Below are positions 1 to 7,936 of a stretch of 12,258 nt of DNA, one piece after another. Source of the stretch: CAMCXT01 sp046302715 (lineage in GTDB: Bacteria > Bacteroidota > Bacteroidia > M30B66); the NCBI GenBank assembly GCA_046302715.1, contig JBKCHQ010000230.1:1-12258 (forward strand). Direction: 5' to 3'. Below the pieces are notes generated by a model, which made no database searches, was not told where the DNA came from, and saw only the letters and a program-made list of their open reading frames with translations. Made by a program: the position numbers and the translations under genes. Every line of letters begins with the position of its first letter. The stretch's first letter is position 1.

Positions 1-65
1 CCTTACGGTTTTTTACCGAGGCTAAGAATGTGTGCATTAAGGCATAGATTATCAGATTATTATAA

Positions 66-167
66 AATTCAGTCTATACTAACCAAACCGACCGCGAAAT
101 CGACCGCATGGTGTATGCGCTTTATGGCTTAACCGAGGAGGAAATTCGGATTGTGGAGCAGGGGTAA
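66..167 (+). pseudogene. C-terminal remnant of a restriction-modification protein (Eco57I/TaqI-like tail)
   Basis: The frame opens after a stop at 63-65 and ends at TAA 165-167. It encodes about 33 residues containing TNQTDREIDRMVYALYGLTE followed by EEIRIVEQG. The pattern 'QTDREIDxxVYxLYGLTEEEIxIVE' is a characteristic extreme C-terminus of type II/IIG restriction-methylation enzymes and related N6-adenine methylase proteins (specificity-domain tail). Everything upstream in this frame is broken by stops (45-47 and 63-65). There is no start that would make a sensible small protein: the only internal ATG, at 108, leaves 19 residues. I read it as the relic of a lost restriction-modification gene. 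The alternative is a frameshifted gene continuing left of the window. The match is recalled from family knowledge, not from a search. Confidence 0.6.
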
Positions 168-230
168 GGTATTTTTTCAGGGTCATGCGTTTTTTACTGG
201 GCATTAAAAAAACCTCGTGAGCAATATCAT

Positions 231-260
231 TTTATGAGGGCGCCCGATAAGCTACTTTTG
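231..260 (+). promoter_or_regulatory. Probable Bacteroidota-type promoter for the SOUL/DUF3089 pair
   Basis: TACTTTTG at 253-260 is an exact match to the Bacteroidota -7 consensus TAnnTTTG. Eighteen bases upstream, TTTA at 231-234 is close to the -33 consensus TTTG. Transcription would start near 266, leaving a leader of about 55 nt before the ATG at 321. This is inferred from motif and spacing only. Confidence 0.45.
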
Positions 261-320
261 ACGTGTTCAATAACAGATATAAATGGCTGTTAGAACACCG
301 CACGCATTTTTACGTTTATC

Positions 321-923
321 ATGTCTATGAATCCAATAATCTATTATATCGGCGGGACCGCCTTGCTTTTATTTGCCGGTTGGCAGTGGAAGCTGGTTCG
401 CGATACCCACAAAACTCCCATGCAACACTATTCGGTTGAACGCAACATCGGCGCGGTTGAAATACGCTCGTATCCGCCATTTATGAAAGCACAGGTTGAA
501 GAGAGCGGCTCGTATCAGCAAATTTCTTATCGTTCTTTTCAACGACTGGCTTCGTATATTTTTGGTGGCAATTCAGAAAATCGGCAAATTGCCATGACCA
601 GCCCCGTAGGCATGCAATACGATACTACCGGAGGCAAACAGGCCAGCATGTATTTTGTAATGCCCGAAACACAAGGCGATTCAAGCCTGCCTCTGCCCAA
701 CGATGGTTCGGTAAAGCTGGTGGCTTGTGAGGGCTTTAGAGCCGCCGCGCTTCGTTTTGGCGGTGTGGCCGGCCCCGACGATTTTCGAAAGCACGAAGAG
801 GAATTGCGAAATATGCTCCAAAAAGAGGGCATCGAATTTGTTCCGCAGGCCGAGTGGCTGCGCTATAATCCTCCCTTTCAACTGGTAAACCGCCGCAACG
901 AGGTGGTTTTTAGAATTCGTTAA
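321..923 (+). CDS. SOUL family heme-binding-like protein, N-terminally membrane anchored
   Basis: The 200-residue product has one hydrophobic segment at about residues 5-22 (IIYYIGGTALLLFAGWQW), then a SOUL/HBP domain at about 34-200. Recognisable family features are 'HYSVERNIGAVEIRSYPP' (36-53), 'IFGGN' (80-84), 'QIAMTSPV' (89-96) and the C-terminal 'YNPPF..RRNEV' (182-195). SOUL/p22HBP proteins bind heme or porphyrins, and their bacterial role is unsettled. The anchor suggests the domain faces the periplasm, tethered to the inner membrane. The ATG at 321 is chosen because it precedes the membrane segment; an ATG at 327 would serve equally well. The next gene starts 20 bases after the stop, so the two are probably co-transcribed. 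The family is firm, but heme binding and function are inference. Confidence 0.88.
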   Translation: MSMNPIIYYIGGTALLLFAGWQWKLVRDTHKTPMQHYSVERNIGAVEIRSYPPFMKAQVEESGSYQQISYRSFQRLASYIFGGNSENRQIAMTSPVGMQYDTTGGKQASMYFVMPETQGDSSLPLPNDGSVKLVACEGFRAAALRFGGVAGPDDFRKHEEELRNMLQKEGIEFVPQAEWLRYNPPFQLVNRRNEVVFRIR

Positions 924-943
924 CTTAGGTCCGTTTAAGTTTT

Positions 944-2050
944 ATGCCTTTCATTCGGTGGTATATGTTGGGATTTTCGGTTTTAGCGATGCTTCAAGCC
1001 TGCATTCGCATTCCTGCGCTATCGCGCAACCGCCTCGAAAAACCCGTTGAGCAGCCCTTTGCACTTAGCCCACAACCGCCAGAGGTGGATTATTCCCTTG
1101 AATCGAGTTGGGCGGCATTACCCTGGCGAAAAGACATGGCCGACTCGCTCCCGCAAAAAGATATGGCCGATGGCCAGCAAACGGCTGCAGTGGACGTGTT
1201 TTTTATTCATCCTACCACGTACACAGGGGCGCCTACCGAGTGGCAATATTACTGGAATGCCGATGTAAACAATGCCGTTATCAACAAAAAGTCCGACGAG
1301 GGCAGCATACTCTATCAATCGAGTGTTTTTAATGAAAGTTGCAGGGTGTTTGCACCGCGTTACCGCCAGGCACACATCAGCGCTTTTTATACACAGGATC
1401 AGCAAAGCGGTAATGCAGCGCTTGAGTTGGCCTATCAAGATGTACGCAAAGCCTTTGAATATTTTTTGGAGCATTACAGCAATAATCGACCATTTATCAT
1501 CGCCGGTCACAGTCAGGGAACCCGCCACGCCGGCAAATTGCTCCGCGAATTTATCGAGAGCGACCCAGCACTCGCAGATCGATTGGTAGCCTCCTACCTG
1601 GTGGGCATGCCGGTACCTTCAAATTATTTTCAGAAGCTTCCGTTATGCGACGATCCTAATGATATCGGCTGTTTTGTGAGTTGGTGCACCTTTCAGGAAG
1701 GATTTTATCCTCCCAATTATGCAAAGTCGGGCTATCCCAATGTGATGTGCGTTAATCCACTCAGCTGGAAATCTGATACCTTAAATGTGCATCGTAATAA
1801 TAATCAGGGCGGAATAGCATGGAATTATTCGCGCATCATACCCAAAATCAATAATGCCCGCATTCATAAAGGCATGCTTTGGATTGAAGAGCCCCGGGTA
1901 CGCGGCAGGATGTTTATAAAAATGAACAATTACCACATTGCCGACTACAATTTATTTTGGCTCAGTATTCGCCAAAATGTTAAGCAACGGTGTGCGGAGT
2001 ATTTAAAACAACAGGCCGCAGGTGTAATGCCTCAAAATTCAAGCGATTAG
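944..2050 (+). CDS. DUF3089 alpha/beta-hydrolase-like lipoprotein
   Basis: The 368-residue product begins with a lipoprotein signal: hydrophobic residues 7-17, then lipobox LQAC with the acylated Cys at position 20. Family hallmarks follow: 'WAALPWRKDMAD' in the first 75 residues, 'VDVFFIHPTTYTG', then 'IIAGHSQGTRHAG' with the nucleophile elbow GHSQG and Ser190. DUF3089 proteins have an alpha/beta-hydrolase fold and are presumed serine esterases or lipases of unknown substrate. A C-terminal 'NYHIADYNLFW' probably supplies the catalytic His. The KDMAD motif is duplicated with a 9-residue period near the N-terminus (1129-1170). Lying 20 nt behind the SOUL gene, it probably shares that transcript. 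The family call is strong; localisation on the periplasmic face of a membrane is inferred from the lipobox, and the substrate is unknown. Confidence 0.88.
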   Translation: MPFIRWYMLGFSVLAMLQACIRIPALSRNRLEKPVEQPFALSPQPPEVDYSLESSWAALPWRKDMADSLPQKDMADGQQTAAVDVFFIHPTTYTGAPTEWQYYWNADVNNAVINKKSDEGSILYQSSVFNESCRVFAPRYRQAHISAFYTQDQQSGNAALELAYQDVRKAFEYFLEHYSNNRPFIIAGHSQGTRHAGKLLREFIESDPALADRLVASYLVGMPVPSNYFQKLPLCDDPNDIGCFVSWCTFQEGFYPPNYAKSGYPNVMCVNPLSWKSDTLNVHRNNNQGGIAWNYSRIIPKINNARIHKGMLWIEEPRVRGRMFIKMNNYHIADYNLFWLSIRQNVKQRCAEYLKQQAAGVMPQNSSD

Positions 2051-2066
2051 ATTTGGGGCAAATCGT

Positions 2067-2074
2067 TATATTTG
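2067..2074 (+). promoter_or_regulatory. Candidate -7 element for the lysyl oxidase gene
   Basis: TATATTTG is an exact TAnnTTTG match 19 bases before the ATG at 2094. The nearest upstream TTTG (2052-2055) is only 11 bases away, shorter than the usual 19-21, so the -33 element is weak or absent. Because the gap from the previous stop is only 43 bases, read-through from the DUF3089 gene is also possible. Confidence 0.35.
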
Positions 2075-2093
2075 ACATCCCAATCAAACAGCT

Positions 2094-4430
2094 ATGAAAA
2101 AAGCACTACTCTTTTTATCTCTTATATTATCGTTTTCTCTGCTTCGGGCGCAATGTCCCATTGGTTTTGGCCAGTTGGGGGTGCAGATTATTCCCGATCA
2201 GTGGCCGTATGAAATCACCTGGAACATTACCAATCCCGAAACAAACAGTGTACTTGCCCAAGGCACTTCTACTGGCGACACTATTTGTGTTCCATTAAAT
2301 AGTTGCGTATTGTTTCAGATTTTCGATTCGTTCGGAGATGGTATTTATGCGCCGGGTGGTTATTGGTTGAGCTGGAACGGATCGGTTGTGGCTCAGGGTA
2401 ACAGCTATGGTTCGGGCACCTCGCACACCATAGCTTGCCAGCCGGGCACCACCTGCACTTCGGCCCTACCAGTTTCGGAGGGCACGCACACCGCCGCATT
2501 TGATAATTCATGGTTCGAATTTACGCCTACCGTAACCGGAATGTATGTGGCCAGCACCTGTTCACTAGCCACTTGCGATACCCGAATTTACATTTATGAA
2601 TCATGCCCACAAGGTGCGGCCTTGGCCGATGGTCCAGAAGGTGCCGAAGCATACAACGATAACAGCTGCGATAACCAATCGTCGGTTAATGTGATGATGA
2701 TAGCCGGACAAAACTATTTTATTCGCATAGGCGACAGCAACAACAACTGCAGCGGCCCGGTTGATTTTTCACTGGCCTATAACGGCCCTGTGGTGGGTTG
2801 CATGGATCCGCAGTCGTGCAATTACAATCCGCTGGCTACAGCCGATGACGGCTCGTGTATTTATTTCCCTAACCCTTTATGTACCGGGCCCGATTTAGCT
2901 TTCGATTCGGTATCGTTTGTTAGTTCCTTGAGTATGGTAACGCACAATGCCATGGGATGCGACATTACTGAAGGTTGTGTTACGGGGTATGGAGTGCGTA
3001 AGGTGATTCAGTTTACTTCTAAAATCGATAACATCGGTCCGCAGGATTATTACATCGGCAATCCATCAACCCAGCCCGGTATGTTCAACCTGGTAAATTG
3101 TCACGGGCACACGCACTACGAAGGTTATGGCGATTATCGTTTGTACGATACTCAAGGAAATATTATTCCCGCCGGACATAAAAACGGATTTTGTGTAATG
3201 GATCTATGTGGCTTTGGGCAATACGGTTGCAGCAATATGGGCATTTCGTCCGGCTGTTACGATGTATATGGTGCAGGTACTCAATGCCAGTGGATTGATG
3301 TAACCGACGTACCCGATGGCGATTATCGTTTGGCGGTAATTGTAAACGCGCAGCATTTGCCCGATGCATTGGGCCGACACGAAATTAATTACATCAATAA
3401 CGCCTTGCAGGTATGTCTTACCTTAACCACGGTAAACGGTGTACGCAATTTTCAGCTACAGTCGGGCTGCGAACCCTTTGTGGATTGTGCCGGAATTCCA
3501 GGCGGCGCTTCTGTTCCCGATTGCAACGGCGACTGCGGTGGTACGGCTCAGTTTGGTAATGTGTTAACCGATAACGAAGTTAACATGGCAGATGTTGAAG
3601 CCTACATGGATTTATTCATGCAAGACAATGTGCCCTTTGCCCCCTGTTTTGATTTGAACGGCGATACCTCGCTTTCAGTATTCGATGCCGCATTGCAAAA
3701 TTGGTGTATATGGAGCAATGTGGGTAATAGTTTTCAGAATTGTTTGTGGCCTCGAAACATCCAAAATCCCAACGATACTACCAGTTTGTCTATTGCTAAT
3801 GTAAATTTTGACGCCGGTTATGTAGATATTGAATTGCGCAGCAAGAATGCCGATATTATGGCCTATCAGTTTACTATGAGCGGTATTGAAATTTCGGACG
3901 TAGTATCATTAACTTCACCTGACGAGCAGGAGAAAATTATTGGCTTTAATGCTACGCGCTCCGAGGTATTTGGCATTTACCACGGCGATTCGCTCATTGG
4001 CCGCCAAAACGGAGGAATCGATTTAGTGAGGATATATTATTCGTCCATTACGGGCAGCGAAATTTGCATTGCCTCTATTACCGATGTAATTAACGAAGGT
4101 GCTGAGCAAACCTTTCATTCGGTTGAAGGCCCTTGCGTTGAGGTTGACGCCACCAGTATTGGACAGAAATTAGAACGTACACACCTCACGGTGGTGCCTA
4201 ATCCGGCGCAGGAATTTATTAACGTGCATTGTCCGGAAGGCATCGATAAAAAATCGGTATGGGAAATTGTGGATGTAAACGGCAAGCAGGTTGTTTCAAT
4301 AGCCCCATACATGGGCATACAGCCGGGCGTATTGCAGTTTGATTTGCGTGCACTTCCTTCAGGCGTTTACTTTTTAAAAGCAACGAATGCGCAGGGTGGT
4401 TTTGCAGGAGCTAAACTGGTAAAGATTTAA
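2094..4430 (+). CDS. Secreted T9SS cargo protein with an intact lysyl oxidase domain
   Basis: The 778-residue product has a Sec signal peptide at 1-19 (cleavage after LLRA). A beta-rich N-terminal module follows (about 20-115, with 'FDSFGDGIYAPGGYW'), then a second Cys-rich domain (about 120-232) and a 'GCMDPQSCNYNP..DDGSC' module (235-257). The lysyl oxidase domain spans about 266-443. It has CHGHTHYEG with copper ligands H337, H339 and H341; 'AGHKNGFC' with K363; 'GCYDVYG' with Y392; and 'CQWIDVTDVPDGDYRL'. K363 and Y392 align with human LOX K320 and Y355, the lysine tyrosylquinone cofactor pair. After it come a Cys-rich linker (464-485), an EF-hand/dockerin-like 'DLNGDTSLSVFDA' (520-532) and a C-terminal T9SS type A sorting domain (about 698-778, beginning 'LTVVPNPAQEFINV'). 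The enzyme would oxidise primary amines, possibly protein lysines, outside the cell. Domain calls are seen directly; activity and substrate are inferred. Confidence 0.9.
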   Translation: MKKALLFLSLILSFSLLRAQCPIGFGQLGVQIIPDQWPYEITWNITNPETNSVLAQGTSTGDTICVPLNSCVLFQIFDSFGDGIYAPGGYWLSWNGSVVAQGNSYGSGTSHTIACQPGTTCTSALPVSEGTHTAAFDNSWFEFTPTVTGMYVASTCSLATCDTRIYIYESCPQGAALADGPEGAEAYNDNSCDNQSSVNVMMIAGQNYFIRIGDSNNNCSGPVDFSLAYNGPVVGCMDPQSCNYNPLATADDGSCIYFPNPLCTGPDLAFDSVSFVSSLSMVTHNAMGCDITEGCVTGYGVRKVIQFTSKIDNIGPQDYYIGNPSTQPGMFNLVNCHGHTHYEGYGDYRLYDTQGNIIPAGHKNGFCVMDLCGFGQYGCSNMGISSGCYDVYGAGTQCQWIDVTDVPDGDYRLAVIVNAQHLPDALGRHEINYINNALQVCLTLTTVNGVRNFQLQSGCEPFVDCAGIPGGASVPDCNGDCGGTAQFGNVLTDNEVNMADVEAYMDLFMQDNVPFAPCFDLNGDTSLSVFDAALQNWCIWSNVGNSFQNCLWPRNIQNPNDTTSLSIANVNFDAGYVDIELRSKNADIMAYQFTMSGIEISDVVSLTSPDEQEKIIGFNATRSEVFGIYHGDSLIGRQNGGIDLVRIYYSSITGSEICIASITDVINEGAEQTFHSVEGPCVEVDATSIGQKLERTHLTVVPNPAQEFINVHCPEGIDKKSVWEIVDVNGKQVVSIAPYMGIQPGVLQFDLRALPSGVYFLKATNAQGGFAGAKLVKI

Positions 4431-4612
4431 GACAGGCTCCTTTCTTGCTTGAGTTTTAGGGTAGCAGTGCTATACGTTCTACAATGAATGTTGGCGGTTA
4501 TGTGTGTTGTAATTCTTGTAAATAATAATTGAGCGTCAGCACTGTTGCTGCTTGAGTATGTTTTGTATTTTTCGCAAAATTATCAGCTACACGTATTATA
4601 TAATTTAACACG

Positions 4613-6988
4613 ATGCTTCGTAAGGTTATTATTGCAATTGTTGTAATTCTTACCCTTGGATTGGGTTCTCTTTATTGGTGGTTACAATCTAAAATTCCGT
4701 CAACCAGTGGCCAACTTCAGGTAAATGGCTTGAAACAGCAGGTCGAAGTTAGGTTCGATAATTATGGTGTCCCTCATATTTACGCTCAAAACGGCCATGA
4801 TGCTTATTTTTCCTTAGGGTATGTAACCGCACGCGACCGATTTTTTCAGCTCGATTTGTTTAGACGGCTATCATCTGGCCGATTGTCGGAACTTTTTGGA
4901 AATAAAACTCTTAAGTCGGATAAGTTTTTTCGCACGTTAGGATTAACCGAATATGCTCAAAATGCCGCTAAAGAATTTAAGCGTACCGCAACACCTGAGT
5001 TAAAGGAGTTGGTGAATGCTTATATCGCTGGCATAAACGCCTATGTAAAGGAGGGCGAAAAGCCATTGGAGTTTACCTTGATTGGTGCCGAAGCCGAAAC
5101 GTTTAAACTCGAGGATGTGTATTTAATCACCGGGTATCTGGCATTAGGATTTGCCGAAGGTTTCCGGATTGATCCCTTAATTGAAACCATGTACCGCACC
5201 GTTGGTGATGTGTATATGAATGAGCTGGAGTTGGGTTGGCCTGATGGACACACAACTATTCCGGTTACAGGCAGCAAAAAATTAATGGGTGAGAATTTTA
5301 GTAATGAGATTACGGCCATGCTAGAAGAATTCCCGGTTGCACCTTGGCACGGATCAAATGCATGGGTTATTGCACCGCAAAAAACCAAGGCAAAATCTAC
5401 CATTTTATGCAATGATGCGCATATGGGATTTTCGCAGCCCGGTGCCTGGTATGAAGCGCACATAGAATATCCGGGTTTTAAACACTATGGCAATTACATC
5501 GCCGGGATGCCATTTGCGCTAACCGGGCATAATGATTTTTGCGGCAACGGCCTTACCATGCTCGAAAACGATGATGTTGATTTTTTCATTGAGGAAGTGC
5601 AGGGCGACAAGGTGAAGTACAAAAACGAGTGGACACCCATACGTTATCGAAACGAAACCATTGCGGTAAAAGATCGTGAACCGGTTAATTTGAAAATTGG
5701 GGAAACACCACATGGTCCATTAATTCAGGATGTTTTTGATGATTTTCCTGTGTATCAGGTTCCTGTATCTGTTTTTTGGACGTATTTAAAATTCCCATCT
5801 AAAGCCATTGAAGCCGTTTATGGATTAAACCATGCCCGTTCAATGGATGAAGCCCGAAATGCGGCCTCTTTGATACATGCCCCGGGGTTAAATGTAGTAT
5901 ATGGCGATAAGGATGGGCACATTGCTTGGTGGGCAGCAGCCAAATTTATCAAAAGGCCTCAAGGCTTGATGAGTAAGCGCTTTTTAAATGGCGCCGATGG
6001 ACAATCTGAACCGCTTGGTTATTATGCCTTTAATGAAAATCCTATGTCTGAAGACCCGAGCAGTGGATTTGTGTACACGGCAAACAACCAACCCGATTCA
6101 TGTGCAGTGGGCTTGTACCCCGGTTATTATGTACCACAAGATAGAGCCCTCACCATTAGTACACAGCTGAAAGCAACCGATAATTGGGATGTAGAAGCCT
6201 GTAAAAAACTTATGGTAACGGGCAAAAGTGAAGTTTATGCCAAAACCGCCAAGCATCTGCTTGATATTTTAAAAACCATAAACGCAGATGCCCTTTTTAC
6301 CGAACAGGCCAATCGTCTTTCGAGTTGGGAAGGGGAGCACGGGCTCGAAGCAATTGGGCCGGTTATTTACTACCGTTGGATTTACAATATCCTCGAATTG
6401 GCGCTGGCCGATCAGCTGGGAAATACAAAGTTTAAGGCATTTATGAATACACATTTTATGAAAACTTCATATCCTGTGTTTCTAAATCGATCCGAAAATT
6501 TATGGTGGGACAATCCGCTTACCCGCCAAAAAGAAAATAGGGCAGTAATTGTAAAACAGGCTTGGAATAAAACCATCGAAGATTTGTCGGCTCAATTAGG
6601 TAAGGATGTGAATGACTGGAGGTGGAGGCGCGTGCATACGCTGGAACTCGAACATCCTATGGGGTCGCAAACTATTTTAGGATGGTATTTTAACACCGGA
6701 CCTGAGCCTGTTCCCGGAGGCAACGAAGTGGTTAATAACATGGGATTTTCTATAGATTCATCCGGGAAGTATCCGGTTAAATTCGGACCATCCATGCGCA
6801 GAATCATTGACTTTTCTGCCCTTGAAGAATCGTACTCGGTTTTGCCGGCCGGTCAGTCGGGATATCCATTCTCGAAACACTATAACAATCAGTTTGCTTT
6901 GTTTGTGTCCAATACTTTTCGTCCTCAGCTCATGAATCGCAAAAAGATCGAATCCAAGAGCGAAACTCCTTTAATTCTAAAACCATAA
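4613..6988 (+). CDS. Penicillin acylase family Ntn-hydrolase, membrane anchored
   Basis: The 791-residue product has an N-terminal hydrophobic segment at about 5-24 that could be an uncleaved anchor or a signal. The alpha-chain part shows 'VRFDNYGVPHIYA' (46-58) and 'GYVTARDRFFQLDLFRRLSSGRL'-type sequence (about 69-91). The autoproteolytic junction is HGSNAW, giving the new N-terminal nucleophile Ser248. At beta-chain position 23 there is His270 ('NDAHMGF'), as in cephalosporin and acyl-homoserine-lactone acylases, rather than the Gln of penicillin G acylase. The likely oxyanion Asn is N708 in 'GGNEVVNN', and 'GQSGYPFSKHYNNQ' closes the domain. Such enzymes are heterodimers made by self-cleavage and hydrolyse amide bonds of acylated amines in the periplasm. 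The substrate cannot be told from sequence. The stop overlaps the next start by one base (TAATG), indicating translational coupling. Confidence 0.9.
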   Translation: MLRKVIIAIVVILTLGLGSLYWWLQSKIPSTSGQLQVNGLKQQVEVRFDNYGVPHIYAQNGHDAYFSLGYVTARDRFFQLDLFRRLSSGRLSELFGNKTLKSDKFFRTLGLTEYAQNAAKEFKRTATPELKELVNAYIAGINAYVKEGEKPLEFTLIGAEAETFKLEDVYLITGYLALGFAEGFRIDPLIETMYRTVGDVYMNELELGWPDGHTTIPVTGSKKLMGENFSNEITAMLEEFPVAPWHGSNAWVIAPQKTKAKSTILCNDAHMGFSQPGAWYEAHIEYPGFKHYGNYIAGMPFALTGHNDFCGNGLTMLENDDVDFFIEEVQGDKVKYKNEWTPIRYRNETIAVKDREPVNLKIGETPHGPLIQDVFDDFPVYQVPVSVFWTYLKFPSKAIEAVYGLNHARSMDEARNAASLIHAPGLNVVYGDKDGHIAWWAAAKFIKRPQGLMSKRFLNGADGQSEPLGYYAFNENPMSEDPSSGFVYTANNQPDSCAVGLYPGYYVPQDRALTISTQLKATDNWDVEACKKLMVTGKSEVYAKTAKHLLDILKTINADALFTEQANRLSSWEGEHGLEAIGPVIYYRWIYNILELALADQLGNTKFKAFMNTHFMKTSYPVFLNRSENLWWDNPLTRQKENRAVIVKQAWNKTIEDLSAQLGKDVNDWRWRRVHTLELEHPMGSQTILGWYFNTGPEPVPGGNEVVNNMGFSIDSSGKYPVKFGPSMRRIIDFSALEESYSVLPAGQSGYPFSKHYNNQFALFVSNTFRPQLMNRKKIESKSETPLILKP

Positions 6989-7878
6989 TGCCCGCATCAG
7001 CAGTTTTCATGGTGCGTCCTGCGGTTTGTTATTCGAATCCTCAAACGGCCGAAAGTAATTCGTTTCAAAATCAAGCGCAGGTTCCTGATATTGCCGTTGT
7101 ATTGGAGGAATTTGATCGTGTAGTGAGTATGTTGCGCGATGAAGGCATTGACGTGCACATTTATCAGGATGCCGAAGAGCCCCCAAAGCCTGATGCAATT
7201 TTTCCCAATAATTGGTTAGGCATGCATCAAGACGGTGTTAGGGTGTATTATCCTATGGAAGCAGCCAACCGGCGAATCGAAAACAATGAGCATGTTCGTG
7301 CTTTTCTGGACCGCATAATTCCGGCGAAGAAAATTATTGATTTTTCACACCATGAGAAAAATGGTGAGTTTTTGGAAGGAACGGGGAGCATGATTTTCGA
7401 CTATTTAAACCAACGGGTATTTGCCTCTCAATCGAGCAGAACGCATAAGCATCTGTTTATTGAAATGGCCTCATTGCTAGGTTTTGAGCCTATTTGGTTC
7501 GAAGCGCATGATATACAAAGCAAGCCCTATTATCATACCAATGTAATGTTGAGTATAGGCACCCAATATGCGCTGGTTTGTGCCGAGGCTATCCCTTCTT
7601 CTCAACGTCAAATGGTTCTTGATGCTTTAAAGCATCCTCAACGAAGCATTATTGAATTATCCCGCCAGCAGGTAGCAGCATTTGCTGGTAATGTGCTCGA
7701 ATTAACCAATATGCAAAATGAAAGCATCATCGCAATTTCTGAAACAGCCTTAAACGCTTTAGACGAGATGCAATTGGCTGTGCTATCGCGATCGGGTTTG
7801 ATCTTGCCCGTTTCAATACCGGTTATCGAAAAAACCGGCGGTGGGAGTATCCGTTGTATGCTTGCCGAAGTTTATTGA
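6988..7878 (+). CDS. ctlX: CtlX-like citrulline/dimethylarginine hydrolase (amidinotransferase superfamily)
   Basis: The 296-residue product belongs to the guanidino-group-modifying pentein fold (DDAH/arginine deiminase superfamily) and resembles the CtlX branch. Visible features are 'PDAIFPNNW' (68-76), 'YYPMEAANRR' (87-96), 'FLEGTGSM' with the candidate acidic residue E130, 'YYHTNVML' with His183, and C-terminal 'TGGGSIRCMLAEVY' with nucleophile Cys290. These form the Cys-His-Glu set expected of the superfamily. CtlX of Francisella acts on citrulline and related family members on methylarginines, so the substrate here is tentatively citrulline or a related ureido/guanidino amino acid. The protein has no signal peptide and is presumably cytoplasmic. 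Its ATG lies inside the stop of the acylase gene (TAATG), so the two are almost certainly one operon and translationally coupled. The family is strong, the exact substrate moderate. Confidence 0.82.
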   Translation: MPASAVFMVRPAVCYSNPQTAESNSFQNQAQVPDIAVVLEEFDRVVSMLRDEGIDVHIYQDAEEPPKPDAIFPNNWLGMHQDGVRVYYPMEAANRRIENNEHVRAFLDRIIPAKKIIDFSHHEKNGEFLEGTGSMIFDYLNQRVFASQSSRTHKHLFIEMASLLGFEPIWFEAHDIQSKPYYHTNVMLSIGTQYALVCAEAIPSSQRQMVLDALKHPQRSIIELSRQQVAAFAGNVLELTNMQNESIIAISETALNALDEMQLAVLSRSGLILPVSIPVIEKTGGGSIRCMLAEVY

Positions 7879-7936
7879 GAAATAAACGCACGATTATTGT
7901 TAAAATATGTACATTTAACATTCATTCACGTTATTT

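Larger units (their letters stand above)
1..320. other. Degenerate leader region without an intact gene
   Basis: No complete coding region fits here. Bases 3-47 carry a short open stretch (ending FFTEAKNVCIKA) closed by TAG at 45-47, which may be the tail of another broken gene that I do not recognise. Bases 66-167 hold the restriction-modification tail. Bases 168-320 hold only AT-rich sequence and the probable promoter of the SOUL gene. Together this looks like decayed accessory DNA beside an intact chromosomal operon. Confidence 0.4.

Noticed and set aside
4465..4544. Partial inverted repeat AGCAGTGCT / AGCACTG and an 8-bp direct repeat GCTTGAGT in the gap before the acylase gene
   Set aside because: The arms are 66 bases apart and imperfect. 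The repeats are short enough to occur by chance, and no T tract or coherent promoter spacing supports a terminator or operator.
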